Of a stretch of 64,000 nucleotides of DNA, positions 1 through 13,000 are shown one piece after another (position 1 is the stretch's first letter; each line of letters opens with the position of its first letter). A model generated the notes under the pieces. The model had not been told where the DNA came from. It searched no databases and saw nothing but the letters and a program-made list of their open reading frames with translations. Made by a program: the position numbers and the translations under genes. This stretch comes from Branchiostoma floridae (lineage: Eukaryota; Chordata; Leptocardii; Amphioxiformes; Branchiostomatidae), in contig NC_049979.1 in the NCBI RefSeq assembly GCF_000003815.2, positions 25,294,058-25,358,057 of the forward strand. The letters are read 5' to 3'.

Positions 1-2565
1 CATATATTTTGATGTGACAGCCATTCTGGTTTGGTAGCTTTATTCTGGCTATCAGTATCTGATATCAGCCTTCAAACCTATCACCATCTAAATGATCAGG
101 AAAATTTTTTGTCTTAAACCAAGGAGCTTTTATCAATAAAATCACAAGAGACCTAGGCCTGGGGTAGCCAAGAGTAAAGATTACCAAAGGCAAATAGTAA
201 AGACTAAAAATCTATTGAATTTCCATTAGGTTGCTGTTGGAAAATCTAGTTTAGGTCAGTGAGCTCAGAGCTTTAAAACTCCTTTGTGATATGCAAGGTT
301 AAACCTCCTTGGGTAAACTACCATTCATTTCTCTAATTACCTGTCATTATAAATTAGTGCATGCATTGTTGGATTTTAAACACCTACATGTAGGTGCAAA
401 GGAGATTAGAGAATGGCTTCTCTAAAGATGGGTGAGAAAGGGGAGGGGAAAGTGATTATCACACTCTTGTCATAAAAAGGCCTTTGTCACAATCTCAATG
501 ACTTTAAAGCATGAAAAGAGTTACAGCTGAGGAAAGGGTGTTACTGGTCAAATTGTTCTTTTAACTGATCTGATCTGGTGATGGGTGATATATCATTTCA
601 ATTAGACACCTAGAAATGCATTAAAAACAGCTGTTTAAATAGAGATTCATTAAACACCAGTGAATGAATTTCTAGGTGTCCACGTACCCGGATCGGGACA
701 CTTCTACATTTTGTATGTGTTATGGCATTGCATGACAGGTCAATGCCACATATATGATAATAGATGATCAATGTTGCACCCTGAGGGGTTTATTATATAA
801 AGTCTGGTTGATTTCTATAACCCAAAGATACCAGCGATCAGCATGGCTAACAAAGTGGTTCATGATTTACTTGACGTCCAGAAGATGAGCAAAATTTTTT
901 ACTATAGTTTAGAATTCAGTAAATAGTTACTGGAAGTCCCCAAAATAATTTCATCAGGTTGGTAGACCATAGGATAGGAGTTCAAATCCTTTCATGTATA
1001 AAAAGTGTATACGGTCAGTAGCATTCTGAGAAGTTCAAGTTTTCTTGTTAATGTGGGCACCCTTACATGAGGGTCTGCAAGAGAGGGGGTTGTCTTGGTA
1101 ATGCTTAACAGTGAATTCAGAAGTCGGAGTAACGCTTAACGATAAATTCAGGAGGGCTGGTAATGCTTAACGGTAAATTCAGGAGGAGTTGCAAAGCAAA
1201 ACGCGCAATCCTTTCGTACAAGGCTACAATTGTTGTATGAAAAGCTGACTAGCTAATGACAATGTGATAAGAAAAAGATGTCCAGAACCCGGAGGAATGA
1301 CAGGCAATGTCAGCTGCCTCCATGACATTGCTTAGCTTGGGCAGAGTTCCCACTACAGAGGTTACGCGGGCGGCAGTAAATACATTTTGGGGTGGGGGTA
1401 GAAGTGAACTTTTGCTGACAAAATTTTCAGCACGTGGAGCGCCGAAGGCACAACGCACCAGAGGCCTGAAAATCTTGACCCTCTGAAATGCTATTTCTTG
1501 CATTTTAACTAAGATAAGTTAATGACATTTCCATCAAAATTACACTGTCATAGTTAAAGTTGCTGGGAGCAAGCACACCTCCCACCCCCCCCGCAACTCC
1601 CGGCATATTTTCATCATTTTCAACACCGCGTACTCCTATGCAGAGGGAACAACTCCCATTACATACTCCTTCTGGCAAATGTCTGGTCCCTCTGCTTGCT
1701 TACGTTAGCTTTTCGGTTACTTTGGGCTTCGCCACAAACCAGCTGTCAGCCAATCAGAGAAGATGCCTTTCAGTTTTCTAAAGGGAAATCTTGTACTAAG
1801 TAAGGCAAGTCCTATTCGTGACCGATGCTATCGTCACAACGTTCCATGCCAGGGCGGTTTGTCCGTCCGGTTCTGCGTCAAACTGAGAATAAGGTACCAA
1901 TTTTGCGATCAGTATTATAGGAACTGTGGGTAGAGGGCGATCGCTGCCTCACCGAATATTACCCAAAAACATGTAGAAACCATCATCCTCTTGCTGCGGT
2001 AACAATTTCGTCAGCATGCATATTGGCAATTTCTGTGCTTAAACTCTATCTTATGCATGGTACAGGTGCTAATGGAGGTACTACAAAAAATAATGTAGAT
2101 CCATTTCTTTGCTGACTTCTGATCCTTTAAATGTTTTTACTTAGCTTATGGATGCTAAATGGATAGTTCTTGGGCACTCAAATTGGCTTAGATACTCATA
2201 AAACGTCAGTATTGAGGTTAAAGAAAAAATAGAAGAGGTAACTAATAGTAATTGCCACAGCTTCCATACCTCTGAAAATATGAGTACCTCTGAAAAAATA
2301 TGAGTTACCATTGCAGGACATGCATTTTGTTAGAGACAAGTTAATTCATAGGGCAGTTTTTTTTTCTAATGCCTCAGGCATCTCCAGCAACATAATCAAT
2401 AAAACTAGGAAAATGAAACAATAAACAATGCCTTCAATATATATCTATTTTAGACATTGAAAGTCAAGGCTAATGAAATTGGCACAGTTTAACAGTTTCA
2501 AACCAAAATCAAATGCGTATACAGAACTCTTCCTGTCATTGCTTTAGGTATTAATTTTAAGGTCA

Positions 2566-2697
2566 TTTCTGCAGGAATTCTGCAGGAATTTACCTTTGTC
2601 CTGCAGGAAATTTCTGCAGGAATTCCTGCAGGAAAAAGTTTTTCCTGCAGGAATTCCTGCAGGAAAAACGCTTCCTGCAGGAATTCCTGCAGGAAGA
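2566..2697. repeat. Palindromic TTCCTGCAGGAA tandem repeat
   Basis: About nine iterations of the self-complementary words TTCCTGCAGGAA and CTGCAGGAATTC follow one another with short A/T spacers. Both strands read almost the same, which is why spurious open frames appear on the minus strand. Each unit could fold into a small hairpin. I recognise no named family. Confidence 0.85.
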
Positions 2698-3554
2698 AAA
2701 TTTTCAAAATGAATATTCATGAAAGTTATTATCATATTTCACAACTGTACATCATACTTGTCAATCATATGTAAAGACTTTTCACCAAGTGCTTTTATAT
2801 TGAAAATATTAGCACATTTCAAAATGGGAAAAGTGGAATTCCAAACTTATTGTGGAGCCTCTTTTATGCTTTTTTTTCTTTTATGTACCTATGATAAATT
2901 GGATGTCACTATATGATGATATTCATAAGTTGTGATAAGGAGGGATATTTCTGTAGTTGTAGTTGATTTATCACTGTGTGTGACAGTTATTATGGCTTGA
3001 TGTGGTCTTGATTTATCACAAGGATAACTATGTACTTACTGACCATCAGTGCCACACAATCATTTTGTCATGGCTACTCATTGAATGGAAATAACCTGGT
3101 ATTAAGCTAATGCCAGACTCCATTTTCAGTGATTCTTTACATTCAATCATGAAAACCAGATCTACAATATGGTAGGATTGAAAATATTGAGGAAAAAAAA
3201 CAGACACCAAGTCGTAGTTCATTTCATTGATATTTACTGTATACACATCAATGCAACAGTGAATATAAAGACTCAGAAACATTCCTTGAGCTAAAAAGAG
3301 GACTTTAAAGTTTTAAAAAACACCTTTTTTTATTTGCAATTTTTTTATCACACATCGCATTTATGCACTCCTCAAATTTTATATGAAATTTTCTGTGAGT
3401 GTGGCTTGGATGCCAGTAATCACTGAGGTACTACATATGGTACATACTTTAGATATCTACTTAATTTCCTGAGAAGGCATTGAAATACCATTTTTGGATG
3501 TGGCAATATTAGGGTATCTAAAAGAATTATGAGATTTAAAAAAAAATTACTTAA

Positions 3555-4375
3555 AGGTTCACCACAAGACAGGGCCACTCATGCGTTTTGAGTCACAGCA
3601 CTAGATTCGGAAAAAACATTTTTGTTTATCCTTGACTTGAAAAGTTTTAGATGGTACCCCACAGGGGAGTGATTCCACGGAAGCTTGTTCCTTAATGATG
3701 TGGTCGTGATATTTAAGCGGTAGATAGCACTTGGGGCTGAGAGTAAGTGGTGTAGGTCTGGGCCCCCTAGTGGCTTGTTTTGGAACTGCAGGGGCTGGTC
3801 AGACTTTGAAAGGGATTGAATCATTCACTCCAGAAGGGGTTGACGGATCGTCATGATTTTTGGTATGTAGATAGCTTACGTGATGCTTCAAATGGGCAAA
3901 TGTTAACTATGCAAATCAGAACCTTATTAATAATTAAAAAGGAAATTGGGTAACCCCGCTTTGTTCTATTATAGGTACAACATGTGACATTCGTAACTGA
4001 GAAAGAGAAGAATATTGATATATAAATATTATGCAAACATAGGCCCAATTTGCATAATTTATCAGGAAATGCTATAATCCCATTTTGTTAAATGACAGGA
4101 TATTCTTGTGGCATCTGGAAGTTATGTTATCATTGAACATTATGCAAGCGAGGACCTCATTTGCATAAATTATGAGAAATGCAATGAATGTCTTCCTTCT
4201 TACCTTAGATTGTGTACATCTGTAATTTGGGTGGAGGACTTGATCAACTAATATAAATTATGCAAATGAGGACCTTATTTGCATAATTAATGACAAACAT
4301 GAGTAATGCACCAGTTGTCAAGGTTAAAATCATTTGGTGAAGGTATGGGGTCGTGGAACTCTAGTTTTTAATATT
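3555..4375 (+). mobile_element. Dispersed non-autonomous element, 3' portion (copy 1)
   Basis: The segment around 3760-3870 closely matches 6830-6917. The right end, GAAGGTATGGGGTCGTGGAACT and what follows, resembles the right end of the element at 55327-56430. Inside are four imperfect palindromic blocks of the form ATGCAAATGAGGACCT followed by TTTGCATAAT. I see no protein-coding content. This is probably a DNA element with short terminal inverted repeats; the superfamily was not determined. Confidence 0.5.
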
Positions 4376-5679
4376 CTACCCAACATAATGACGTAAATGG
4401 TGACCCAACCTTGCCCCTAGCAGAGCTACATGTGTACATTGTGTACGTCACAGTACATGATTGATGTGTGAGGCAAAGGTCAACACACAACACAACCTCA
4501 TGCCCGCAATATTGTTCTATACTGTGTCTAAGATTCTATGTGTTACTGCACAGTCATTTTTTTTCTTTCCAGAGCTGCACTTTCTAAGGAGGTTCTAAGC
4601 AAAATATGCATATTGTTCCATTATAAGAAACTTTAACTTTGAGTTGATCAACTGTTTCCAAAGTTCCTGACTGAACATACAAATTGAATGTACAAAACTG
4701 ACCTAGAATTGGACTTGTGCCTTTATCTTCCATTGTGTAATCAGATTATGTTTTGGTAGGAATGCTTTTCAGTCATTCTTAAGCTCCACCCATACTGTAC
4801 ACAGCGTATTGACACTACAATGTATTTGTCCTATCATCATCCTGTTTATACATACCACGTTATCAGTCAGTGTACAATACATCAAAGGTGCAGAATGTAG
4901 GGTGGGAATGACGTTGTGGGTGTAATGTGTGTTGAAGGATCTAGCATCCCACATGTACATGTATGATCTTTTTTACATGTTAGGCCACAGGAAATAAATT
5001 CTATGGATCACATCCTTGCAGAAGTAAAAAAAACAAAACATGATGGGCAAAAAAACAAGAAACCTGAATTCCAAAATATAGATCGTAAACAATAACAAGA
5101 ATTGGAGCAACAAAACATTGTATCACAATCAACAGGTCTTTTATTCCTGTATCCATGAAGTGCACTTGTGCTGCTCAGCTATAGTGTAGTGACTGTAACG
5201 TTATCACTACAATTGCACTCAAGTCTACTTCACTATAGTGTCACTTCAGTCTGCACCTACACTTCAGGCGTCGCCGGCGGGGAACAAAGTCTCACTTAAA
5301 AAAAAAAAATTTATCAATGTGTGTGATGTCATCCATAAAATTTACTTGCTGTGGCCATACAAGTATGTAGAAAGTAACTCTATACAAAGAGTTCACTTCT
5401 GCACAGCTGAACACTCTTCACTCAGTATGGTGACCTCCCTGACATTTGAAAGCACCTTGGCTCTATCAGCAGTCCTCTCTGACATTCTCTCTTGAACCTT
5501 TGTGCAAACACACTTAAAAAGGTGAACAAATGACAGAACCACCCTTGTCCAATGATCTGTGAAGTCATGGTATTGACTTCCTCACCAGTTCATGGTGCTG
5601 TGTGCTTGAAGTAGAAAAGTATCCTTGACATTTTGACTGCATTATGTTTGCAGTGTTCACTGTATGTATTACATATAGA

Positions 5680-5750
5680 ATACAACACGGTGAATCCCGT
5701 ATTCCGGGAGGGCTGGGACCGAGGGTGATGCGGAATACACCGTGTTGTAT
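5680..5750. repeat. Short inverted repeat, ATACAACACGGTG arms
   Basis: Arms ATACAACACGGTGAATCC (left) and its near reverse complement (right) enclose about 35 bp. This is likely the terminus of, or a whole, miniature inverted-repeat element. No coding content is present. Confidence 0.6.
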
Positions 5751-6507
5751 CTTTTTATGTCATACCCACTTGAGAAAACCCCTGTTTTCATGCGAAATGT
5801 GCCAGAAGTTGAACAAATTTGGTGCCCTCGAACAAAAAGTGTTGCAACAGTAATGTTCCAACGTCTGAATCAGGTATTCAAACATTTGATGGCATCGCAC
5901 TCGGCCCGCTCGTAACAGTTCGATTTATTCGAATGGAACCTGTGTGATACGCCTTTCGAACCGGTCTGATACGGAAGTTATGGCCCAGTCCGGAACACCC
6001 GTATCGAACGTTTTCGCGTCACAGGTTTGACATGAATGTAATTATGTTACATGTACATATTTAATGTATTCCATACCTGCATGAGGAACTCGTCATGTCT
6101 CATCACTTACTACATTTCAACATGTATACAACGACACAGCTTATCTTCCCATTCTACTGAGTTCGCAACAATGGAGTATGTGACCAAAAGTCACAGTTGG
6201 TACTAAAAGGAACTTCATTGATCAAAAGTGTATTTTGTCAATCCTTTTTTTTTTTGTATTGTTCTGTTGTCCTTCAAAGGATACTTTTTAAAGTTATAAA
6301 TCATAGGTCATAGAAATGCAATATTGGTCACTCAATGATCAGCATCCAGTTTACATGGGGCCATACCAACTGATCAGATAACTCAATATATGAAAATATG
6401 CCACTACAACACAAAACAAAAGAGCTTTTCAAGACAGGAAGGCCTGTCTCCTATTCCAAACATCTGCGCAATGCCTGCTTTCTGCTATGCCATGCTGTGA
6501 CGCCTTC

Positions 6508-6917
6508 CTTGTCATTACCTTCGCCAAGAAGGTTATGTTTTTATGTACTGTATGTACATTTTGTTTTTTTGTATGTATGTAATGTTTGTAGAAGACCATC
6601 ATAACTCGAGAACGCCTGGTAGGATTTTATTGATATTCGGTATGTGGGTAGGTCTTGATGAGACCTGGAAATGATTTGATGTTGGGCCCCCTAGCAGCCT
6701 GTTAAAGTACTGCAACGGAACTTCTGGGTTTGATATTTTGAGTTCTGAACATGCTGCGGCTTTGATTTTTGAGTGGTAGACAGCTCTTGATGCCAAGAGT
6801 AAGTGGTGTAGGTTTGGGCCCCCTGGCTGCTTGTTTTGGAACTGCAGGGTAGGTTTAGTGTAAGACTTTGAAAGGGAATAACTCAAGAAGGGGTTGACGG
6901 ATTGTCATGATTTTTCT
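6508..6917 (+). mobile_element. Dispersed element, 5' portion (copy 2), next to a VPS39 exon
   Basis: It begins with a small hairpin (ACCTTC-GCCAA-GAAGGT) and continues with ACTCGAGAACGCCTGG-type sequence. The tract GGGTTGACGGATTGTCATGATTTTT matches, with few differences, the tract at 3837-3861 in copy 1. Similarity stops about 13 bp before the VPS39 exon at 6931, so the element supplies part of the 3' splice-site region of that intron. Confidence 0.6.
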
Positions 6918-6930
6918 GGTGTGTTCTCAG

Positions 6931-7022
6931 GTTCAGGAACAGCGGATGTTCTACCAGAGCAGCAAGTGCATCATCACAGAGGAGAAGATGTGCAGAGTCT
7001 GCAAGAAGAAAATTGGAAACAG
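6931..7022 (+). CDS. VPS39: VPS39 penultimate coding exon
   Basis: This 92-nt internal exon starts in phase 0 and ends in phase 2 (AG of a split Ser codon). The acceptor is GTGTGTTCTCAG and the donor GTAAGAGC. It carries the CRVC half of the zinc-binding motif. Confidence 0.9.
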
Positions 7023-10000
7023 GTAAGAGCAGTCAGAAGTGAAAAAGTCATAAGTCTCACTTTCTCTATCAATGAAGCAATTCATATAATATACAATTCG
7101 CCAAAAAGTAGTTACTCAAGCAACTAGATATGGTTTTTGAATCTGTCAGACGTTTTACTATCCAGTAGTTTTCGTGTGACACTAAAGTGATTTTGATGGA
7201 GAGGGTTTATATATCCTAGCTGTGAATTGATATGTGAAAGAGATCTAGTTAAAGAACAGGTTTATCCTAACTATATGAATCAAAATGCAAAAATGGCTGG
7301 AAGACAATTTTTCAAAGGTCCAAAAGCTACAAAGGTAAGACAGTCGTCTTAGCTTGAGTAACTACTTTTTGGCGTATCTTATTCCCTGGATGTCTAACCT
7401 ACATTGACGTATGATATACTTGTTTTTGTGTAATGTCATAAAACCTTTGCTGTCCAACATGTTGTTTGGAAAAAGTGTTACAAACGTCAGATGGAAATGA
7501 TGTTATCTTTAAACATTACCAATAGACGTCCCTAACTGAACCTTGCTGTTTTCACCAGTTGTTGAGTCCAGTGAGAAAATAAAGTGCCTTTCCAAAGGTT
7601 ACAAAATTGGGACTTGCTAAGATTTGAACCTTTAGACAACAGCCCTAACCCCAACATCACCTTACTGCCACTTACATGTACATGTACATGTACATGTATG
7701 TATCAAATTTTGTTTATATTTCTAGTCCCCAAAGGTGGCTTAAAAATCAGCAAAGCACCACGGCCACACATATGGCGACAGTATCGCTCACTTAAGGTCA
7801 CTGTCCTTGGTGCTGAATATGAAAAACAATAATTATTCAACACAATAGCCATCACATTTTCAGTTCTGAGGAACATTGCTGGCCAATGTAATCAGTAAAT
7901 GCACAGTAATGATAGCTGTGTGCCAAACAGAAGAACTCCTGTACATATCCCAGCATTTATTTAGTAATGTGTGACGTACAGTCAAGATTTTGGAAAACAC
8001 ATGCTTGCAAAGATAGGACTGGGTCATGTCAAGCGTAGTGTTTGTGAGAGAACCTGTGACAGGTTGTTAGAATGGTAGACTGGAAGCCATCAATTTCCCT
8101 TGACAGGCCTGTTGACAGTCACTGGTGCATTTCATTCTGGAGAAACAAGCCTCAGGAGAATTGTCAGGTTTTAGTGTTATCCTCCAAACCCAGAGCATAA
8201 TGTAAATGTGCATGTTGGAACAAACTGCAAGATTGGGCCTAAATGTAAAAATTAGAACTTTATTTGCATAATATATGAGGAAGATCTATATTTGCAGCGT
8301 TTTCCATTACAGGACTTGAATACATGTAACGTGTAGTATGTTCAGGGCTCAAAATACTTTTTTCTGCATACCTGCACTGGAGCAGGTAACATTGTAACAA
8401 TGTACACCTGCATCGTAGGACATTTATGTATAAAACCCAGTACATGGACCAGTGCAGGTTAGGTGCAGGTAGACACCAGAAATACCTGCACAGCTCCAAT
8501 TTTACCTGCACTAACCTGCATATGCAGGTGGTATTTCGAGCCCTGATGTTGCAGTTGGAACATTAACAGATATTGAAAATGATAAGCAAAATAGAAAATT
8601 CACAAAAATTGGTATGACATCTTAAATTTCTTGGACTTCCTTTTCCCTCCAACTTTTGATTATCCCCCCTTCTTGATCATGACCTGACCTCTCCTCAGAA
8701 CAGTTAAAATGGAATAGCCCTAAATTCTCAATGACCAATCAGCAGATGGCTGAAGCAAGAGGAAATATATCCAGCTATGGATATGGACTGCGATACTTGT
8801 AATGTATTACACAATTCAGCCTAGATGGCTGCAATGTTTTACAGAATAAATCATTCTCATTCTCCAGACTGTCACAGAAAAGTATGTCTAGCCTGAACCT
8901 CTGAATCGATTATTTGCAGCAATCTCCACCCAGCCTTGCTATTTCTGGAGCCCAAATTTAATCAATTGCCCGACTTCGGGAGCCAATTCCCTTGGCTTTG
9001 CATCTGTGTCGTTTGGGACAGGTCAGTAATGATCATGGGGGGAGGGTGTAGTGCCAAATACAAGCAATTGTCCCCTACTCCCCTCTCTTTCAAAGCCACC
9101 CCTTAATTAAGTATACATGTGCCTTAATTATACATTTCAGTATTCAACATTCTAAAGAATTTATACTATGAACATTCTCTTGTACCCACAATTGATAGAT
9201 TATAGACAGGTGTTAGGTATAGACAGTTGTGAAAGTCAAGGCAGATGACCAAATGGTATTGACCCAGAAGGTAAAAGCCGTGCTTCATTCCAACTCTGGG
9301 CTCACTGTATAGACAGGGCCTACTCTATAATCAGATCTCTGTTAGGGGCTCAAACGTGAGGGGAATATATTCACGTGGCCCCTGGTAATGTGATACTTCA
9401 CTGGAGAATGAAATATTCAGTGTTTCCACGTTGGTTTTGTCCATTGGGAAATCACAAGGCCACGACGATGCGTTACGTACCAACGCTTTTTTCACAAGTG
9501 GGGTGCTTCTGAGCCATATGTTGCAATTTTTGGGGCAGGGTGCAATAGTGCAAATTGTGGCCTCCCTCAGAATGTCTTGACATCAGAACATCTGTGTTCT
9601 GAAGCAGGAGCTGTTTTTGTTGTAATGAAAAGGTTTTCTTTCTTTCTGGTCTGCAAACACGAAAGCCTCTGAACAATTGAAACTGTGAAATTGAATTTTT
9701 TCATAGTTATTTCTTTACATGATAAGTTAACCCTCTTTTGTGGAATCGCGTGGCACGATCGGGAGCGCGTTGGTCTCAGGCCCGAGAGGTCCCGGGTTCA
9801 AATCCGCTTGCCGTGTCACCGATCTTGTGCCCTTGGGAAAGGCACTTTGCACGACTTTCCTCACCTAACTCAGGTGTAAATGAGTACATAGCTGCGGCTA
9901 GTGGCAGTGACAGGCCTTTGTTGTGGTGACAGGCCATAGGGGCATGTTCGGGCATGACGCACCCGCCATGACACACGAGTCAGGGGTAGGAGGAACCCCT

Positions 10001-13000
10001 TGCATCCTTGGTCGGAAGTCCTCCTAGGAGATGGAAACTCCGAACAACAAAGCGAACGGTATGGTGGCTTTGAAAAGGCGTCTTTGACACCTGTTTCGCC
10101 ATACCCTCCATATGTATATGGAGAATCTCAATAAAAAAAATAAAAATAAAAAATAAAAAAAAACCCCTAAGTTATGTCATTGCCAAGTCATATTCACAGA
10201 ATACAATATTTAATGTAATGTCATAGTGGTATGTATTAATTTTATAAATTGTCTCTGTTTACATTGTGTAAAGGTATAACACAGAATGTACTTCTTTTGA
10301 ATACCACTGAAGATATCATGGTAGACTGACATTATTATTTTTTCTGGATCAAAATAACATTACGAATACAAAAACATTATGCAAAATGTTGAAATATTCC
10401 TCTGGGGCAGCTGACCAATCTTGATGGCCAACTACATGTACCAGCCTTGCTCCTTACCTACTTACCCAACCATGGCCTGGGTAAGGTTTGGAGTAGTCAG
10501 GAGTCCATGGTTGGAGATGTGTAACTTAAGCTTTGAATTATTACAAACGCACTGGACTTCACATTGTATATTTGTATATGACACTGAAAGTTTATTTCCT
10601 TGCTTCAAGTAAATTTATGCTCCCGTTATACATTTATCATAGATGCCATAGATACCCAGTGTTGATGGTGAAGAAAAATTATTCCTCGCCCTCTCTTTGT
10701 CCAATTCAATTAAGGTGGTCCCAGTGCTGATTTAGTATTTTTAAGGCCCCTAATTAGACTAATCCCATTAGACATGTTGTCACACTGCAGTGGAACAATT
10801 CATCTTGTTATGGGTTGAACCATCAAGGAGGATTATAGGGGGGTAGTTAAATATGGAGGTGGATTGATGCCTCGGTAGGTAGTGAAATAAACAACATAAG
10901 ATAAGAATTTCTGATAATTTCCACATTGTATAGGGCACTGTTTATACGTTACATGTTTACAAAGAATTCAAATCATTTTTCACTATTCTGTACATTGGAT
11001 CCTCCCATCCTAGACAAACACTTATTGGTGGAATGTNNNNNNNNNNNNNNNNNNNNNNNNNNNNNNNNNNNNNNNNNNNNNNNNNNNNNNNNNNNNNNNN
11101 NNNNNNNNNNNNNNNNNNNNNNNNNNNNNNNNNNNNNNNNNNNNNNNNNNNNNNNNNNNNNNNNNNNNNNNNNNNNNNNNNNNNNNNNNNNNNNNNNNNN
11201 NNNNNNNNNNNNNTCACAAAACAGATGTGATATTGAAACCCTTAATAGGAAAGGAGGATCGATGACATCATTGCACAGAATAGATGATTGACCAAACTGT
11301 CGTGTCTGGGTCTGGCTTGGATGTGAAGGGGATTTTTCAGACCGTCCCAGAAGCCAGCCTGGAAGTATGGTCTGCAGAGATGCAGATGTAAATGCAGGGC
11401 TCAGAATCCTTTTTTCTGCATACTTGCACTGGTGCAGGTAACATTGAAAATTACCTGCTCCAGACAAGTTTTACCTGCACCACTCTGAATTTAGGAAGTA
11501 TGGATCATACTAAAAATTGATCAGGAACCACAGTGTTATTTTTTCTTTCAATACGTAATAGGTGGTAACAGTCAATGCAGCTAATAACAATCCACATACA
11601 CCTACATCATATATAAGGACATTATGTATAAAACCCAGTACATGGACCAGTGCAGGTTAGGTGCAGGTAGACACCAGAAATACCTGCACGGCTCCAATTT
11701 TACCTGCACGAACTGCATATGCAGGTGGTATTCTGAGCCCTGAATTGATATATTCGGCTTGATGTCGCATGCATTTATCAGAGCCTGTACCTGCTAGTGG
11801 CAGTGTAGAGTGTTGTTAGCAGCCAGACAGGCTTTCCTCAGATCAATATCTAGAGTGGACCATTAAACATGAACATTGCCAGCAGGTAGAAGAAAACGCG
11901 TCTCGCAAAGATGTTTCCCTGATCCTGCCTATTACCATTAGCTACTGCCTGTCACTGCCATTATGTTACCTGCTAATGTGGTAATATGTAACACTAGTTC
12001 ACCTTTATTTGTGGGGTAACCTGTATCCATTGTTAAACAAGACAGCGTATCTAGGGATGTCAAGTCGACAGATGGTGGTTTCAAGCTGCAATGCTTGAAA
12101 ATATTGCAATTTTGTACCTCTGTATATGCATGTCAGATATTTAGGTGATGAAGACAATCTTGAGAAGGCCTCTATAACAGTTCTTTTTTAATGTGGCAAT
12201 ATTGTGGCCCCAATATTATGGCTCGAAATACCACCTGTATATGCAGGTTAGTGCAGGTAAAATTGGAGCTGTGCAGGTATTTCTGGTGTCTACCTGCACC
12301 TTACCTGCACTGGTCCATGTACTGGGTTTTATACATAAATGTCATATATGATGCAGGTGTATATGGATTGTTATCAGCAGCATTGGCTGTTATCACCTGT
12401 CAATTATAAAAGAAAAAATAGGATTTCCTTAAAAAGCAATGGTTCCTGAACAATTTTAGTATGATCCATACTTCCTAAATTCAGAGCAGTGCAGGTAAAA
12501 TTTGTCAGGTGCAGGTAATTTTCAATGTTACCTGCACCAGTGCAGGTATGCAGAAAAACAGATTTCAAGCCCTGATATAGTATAGACCACACAGGGGACA
12601 GGTAGTCATAGGATTCCTAATACATGTACTTCTGTCAGTAGGAAAAATGATCTTAGGGACCACAAAAAGTGTTCACTTTGGACAGGTATGTAGACTTAGG
12701 CAGTCTCTTGTCCAGGTTTTACTGTATGGGTATTGAGTAATTAATTATAATGTTTGTCTGGATTTCTAGATTTTTGCGTAATAACTATTGAAAAAGCCTT
12801 TTACTCCAGCAGCCATGTGTGGGAAAGCAGCTTCCATTAGTCTTAGTTGTCAAACCTCTGCACATAAAAGACCCAACTCACTTGAATGTGTGCTGTGCTG
12901 AAAACAAAACCACCCAGCAAATCCTACAAGCTACTTTAAAAAGCATACATACCTGATCACAACTATCTTTTGTCTTCCAGTGCTTTTGCCAGGTACCCCA

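Larger units (their letters stand above)
1..6930 (+). other. VPS39 intron upstream of the penultimate exon
   Basis: I found no further VPS39 exon in this stretch, although the exon at 6931 begins in mid-protein, so the whole block is probably one long intron. It holds repeats described separately: a palindromic tandem repeat at 2566-2697, part of a dispersed element at 3555-4375, an inverted repeat at 5680-5750 and the 5' part of a related dispersed element at 6508-6917. The rest is AT-rich DNA with no coding signal that I can support. Confidence 0.6.
7023..12980 (+). other. VPS39 last intron
   Basis: This intron of about 6 kb has canonical ends. It contains an inverted-repeat element (7099-7374), three CAGGGCTC-ended elements (8343-8545, 11395-11742, 12217-12574), a tRNA-derived SINE (9745-10163), a short CATGTA tandem run near 7674-7698 and a 177-base assembly gap. 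Part of a foldback element related to the one at 24038-24241 lies near 11996-12116. I see no coding exon. Confidence 0.7.

Noticed and set aside
2498-2735. Two minus-strand frames with FLQEFLQE-like repeats
   Set aside because: They come from the palindromic tandem repeat, which reads open on several frames.
9751-9823. A tRNA gene at the B box GGTTCAAATCC
   Set aside because: It is joined to a non-tRNA body and A-rich tail, so it is the head of a SINE.
10926-11467. Open frames on both strands across the first N gap
   Set aside because: They exist only because N codons were translated; flanking residues show no family signal.
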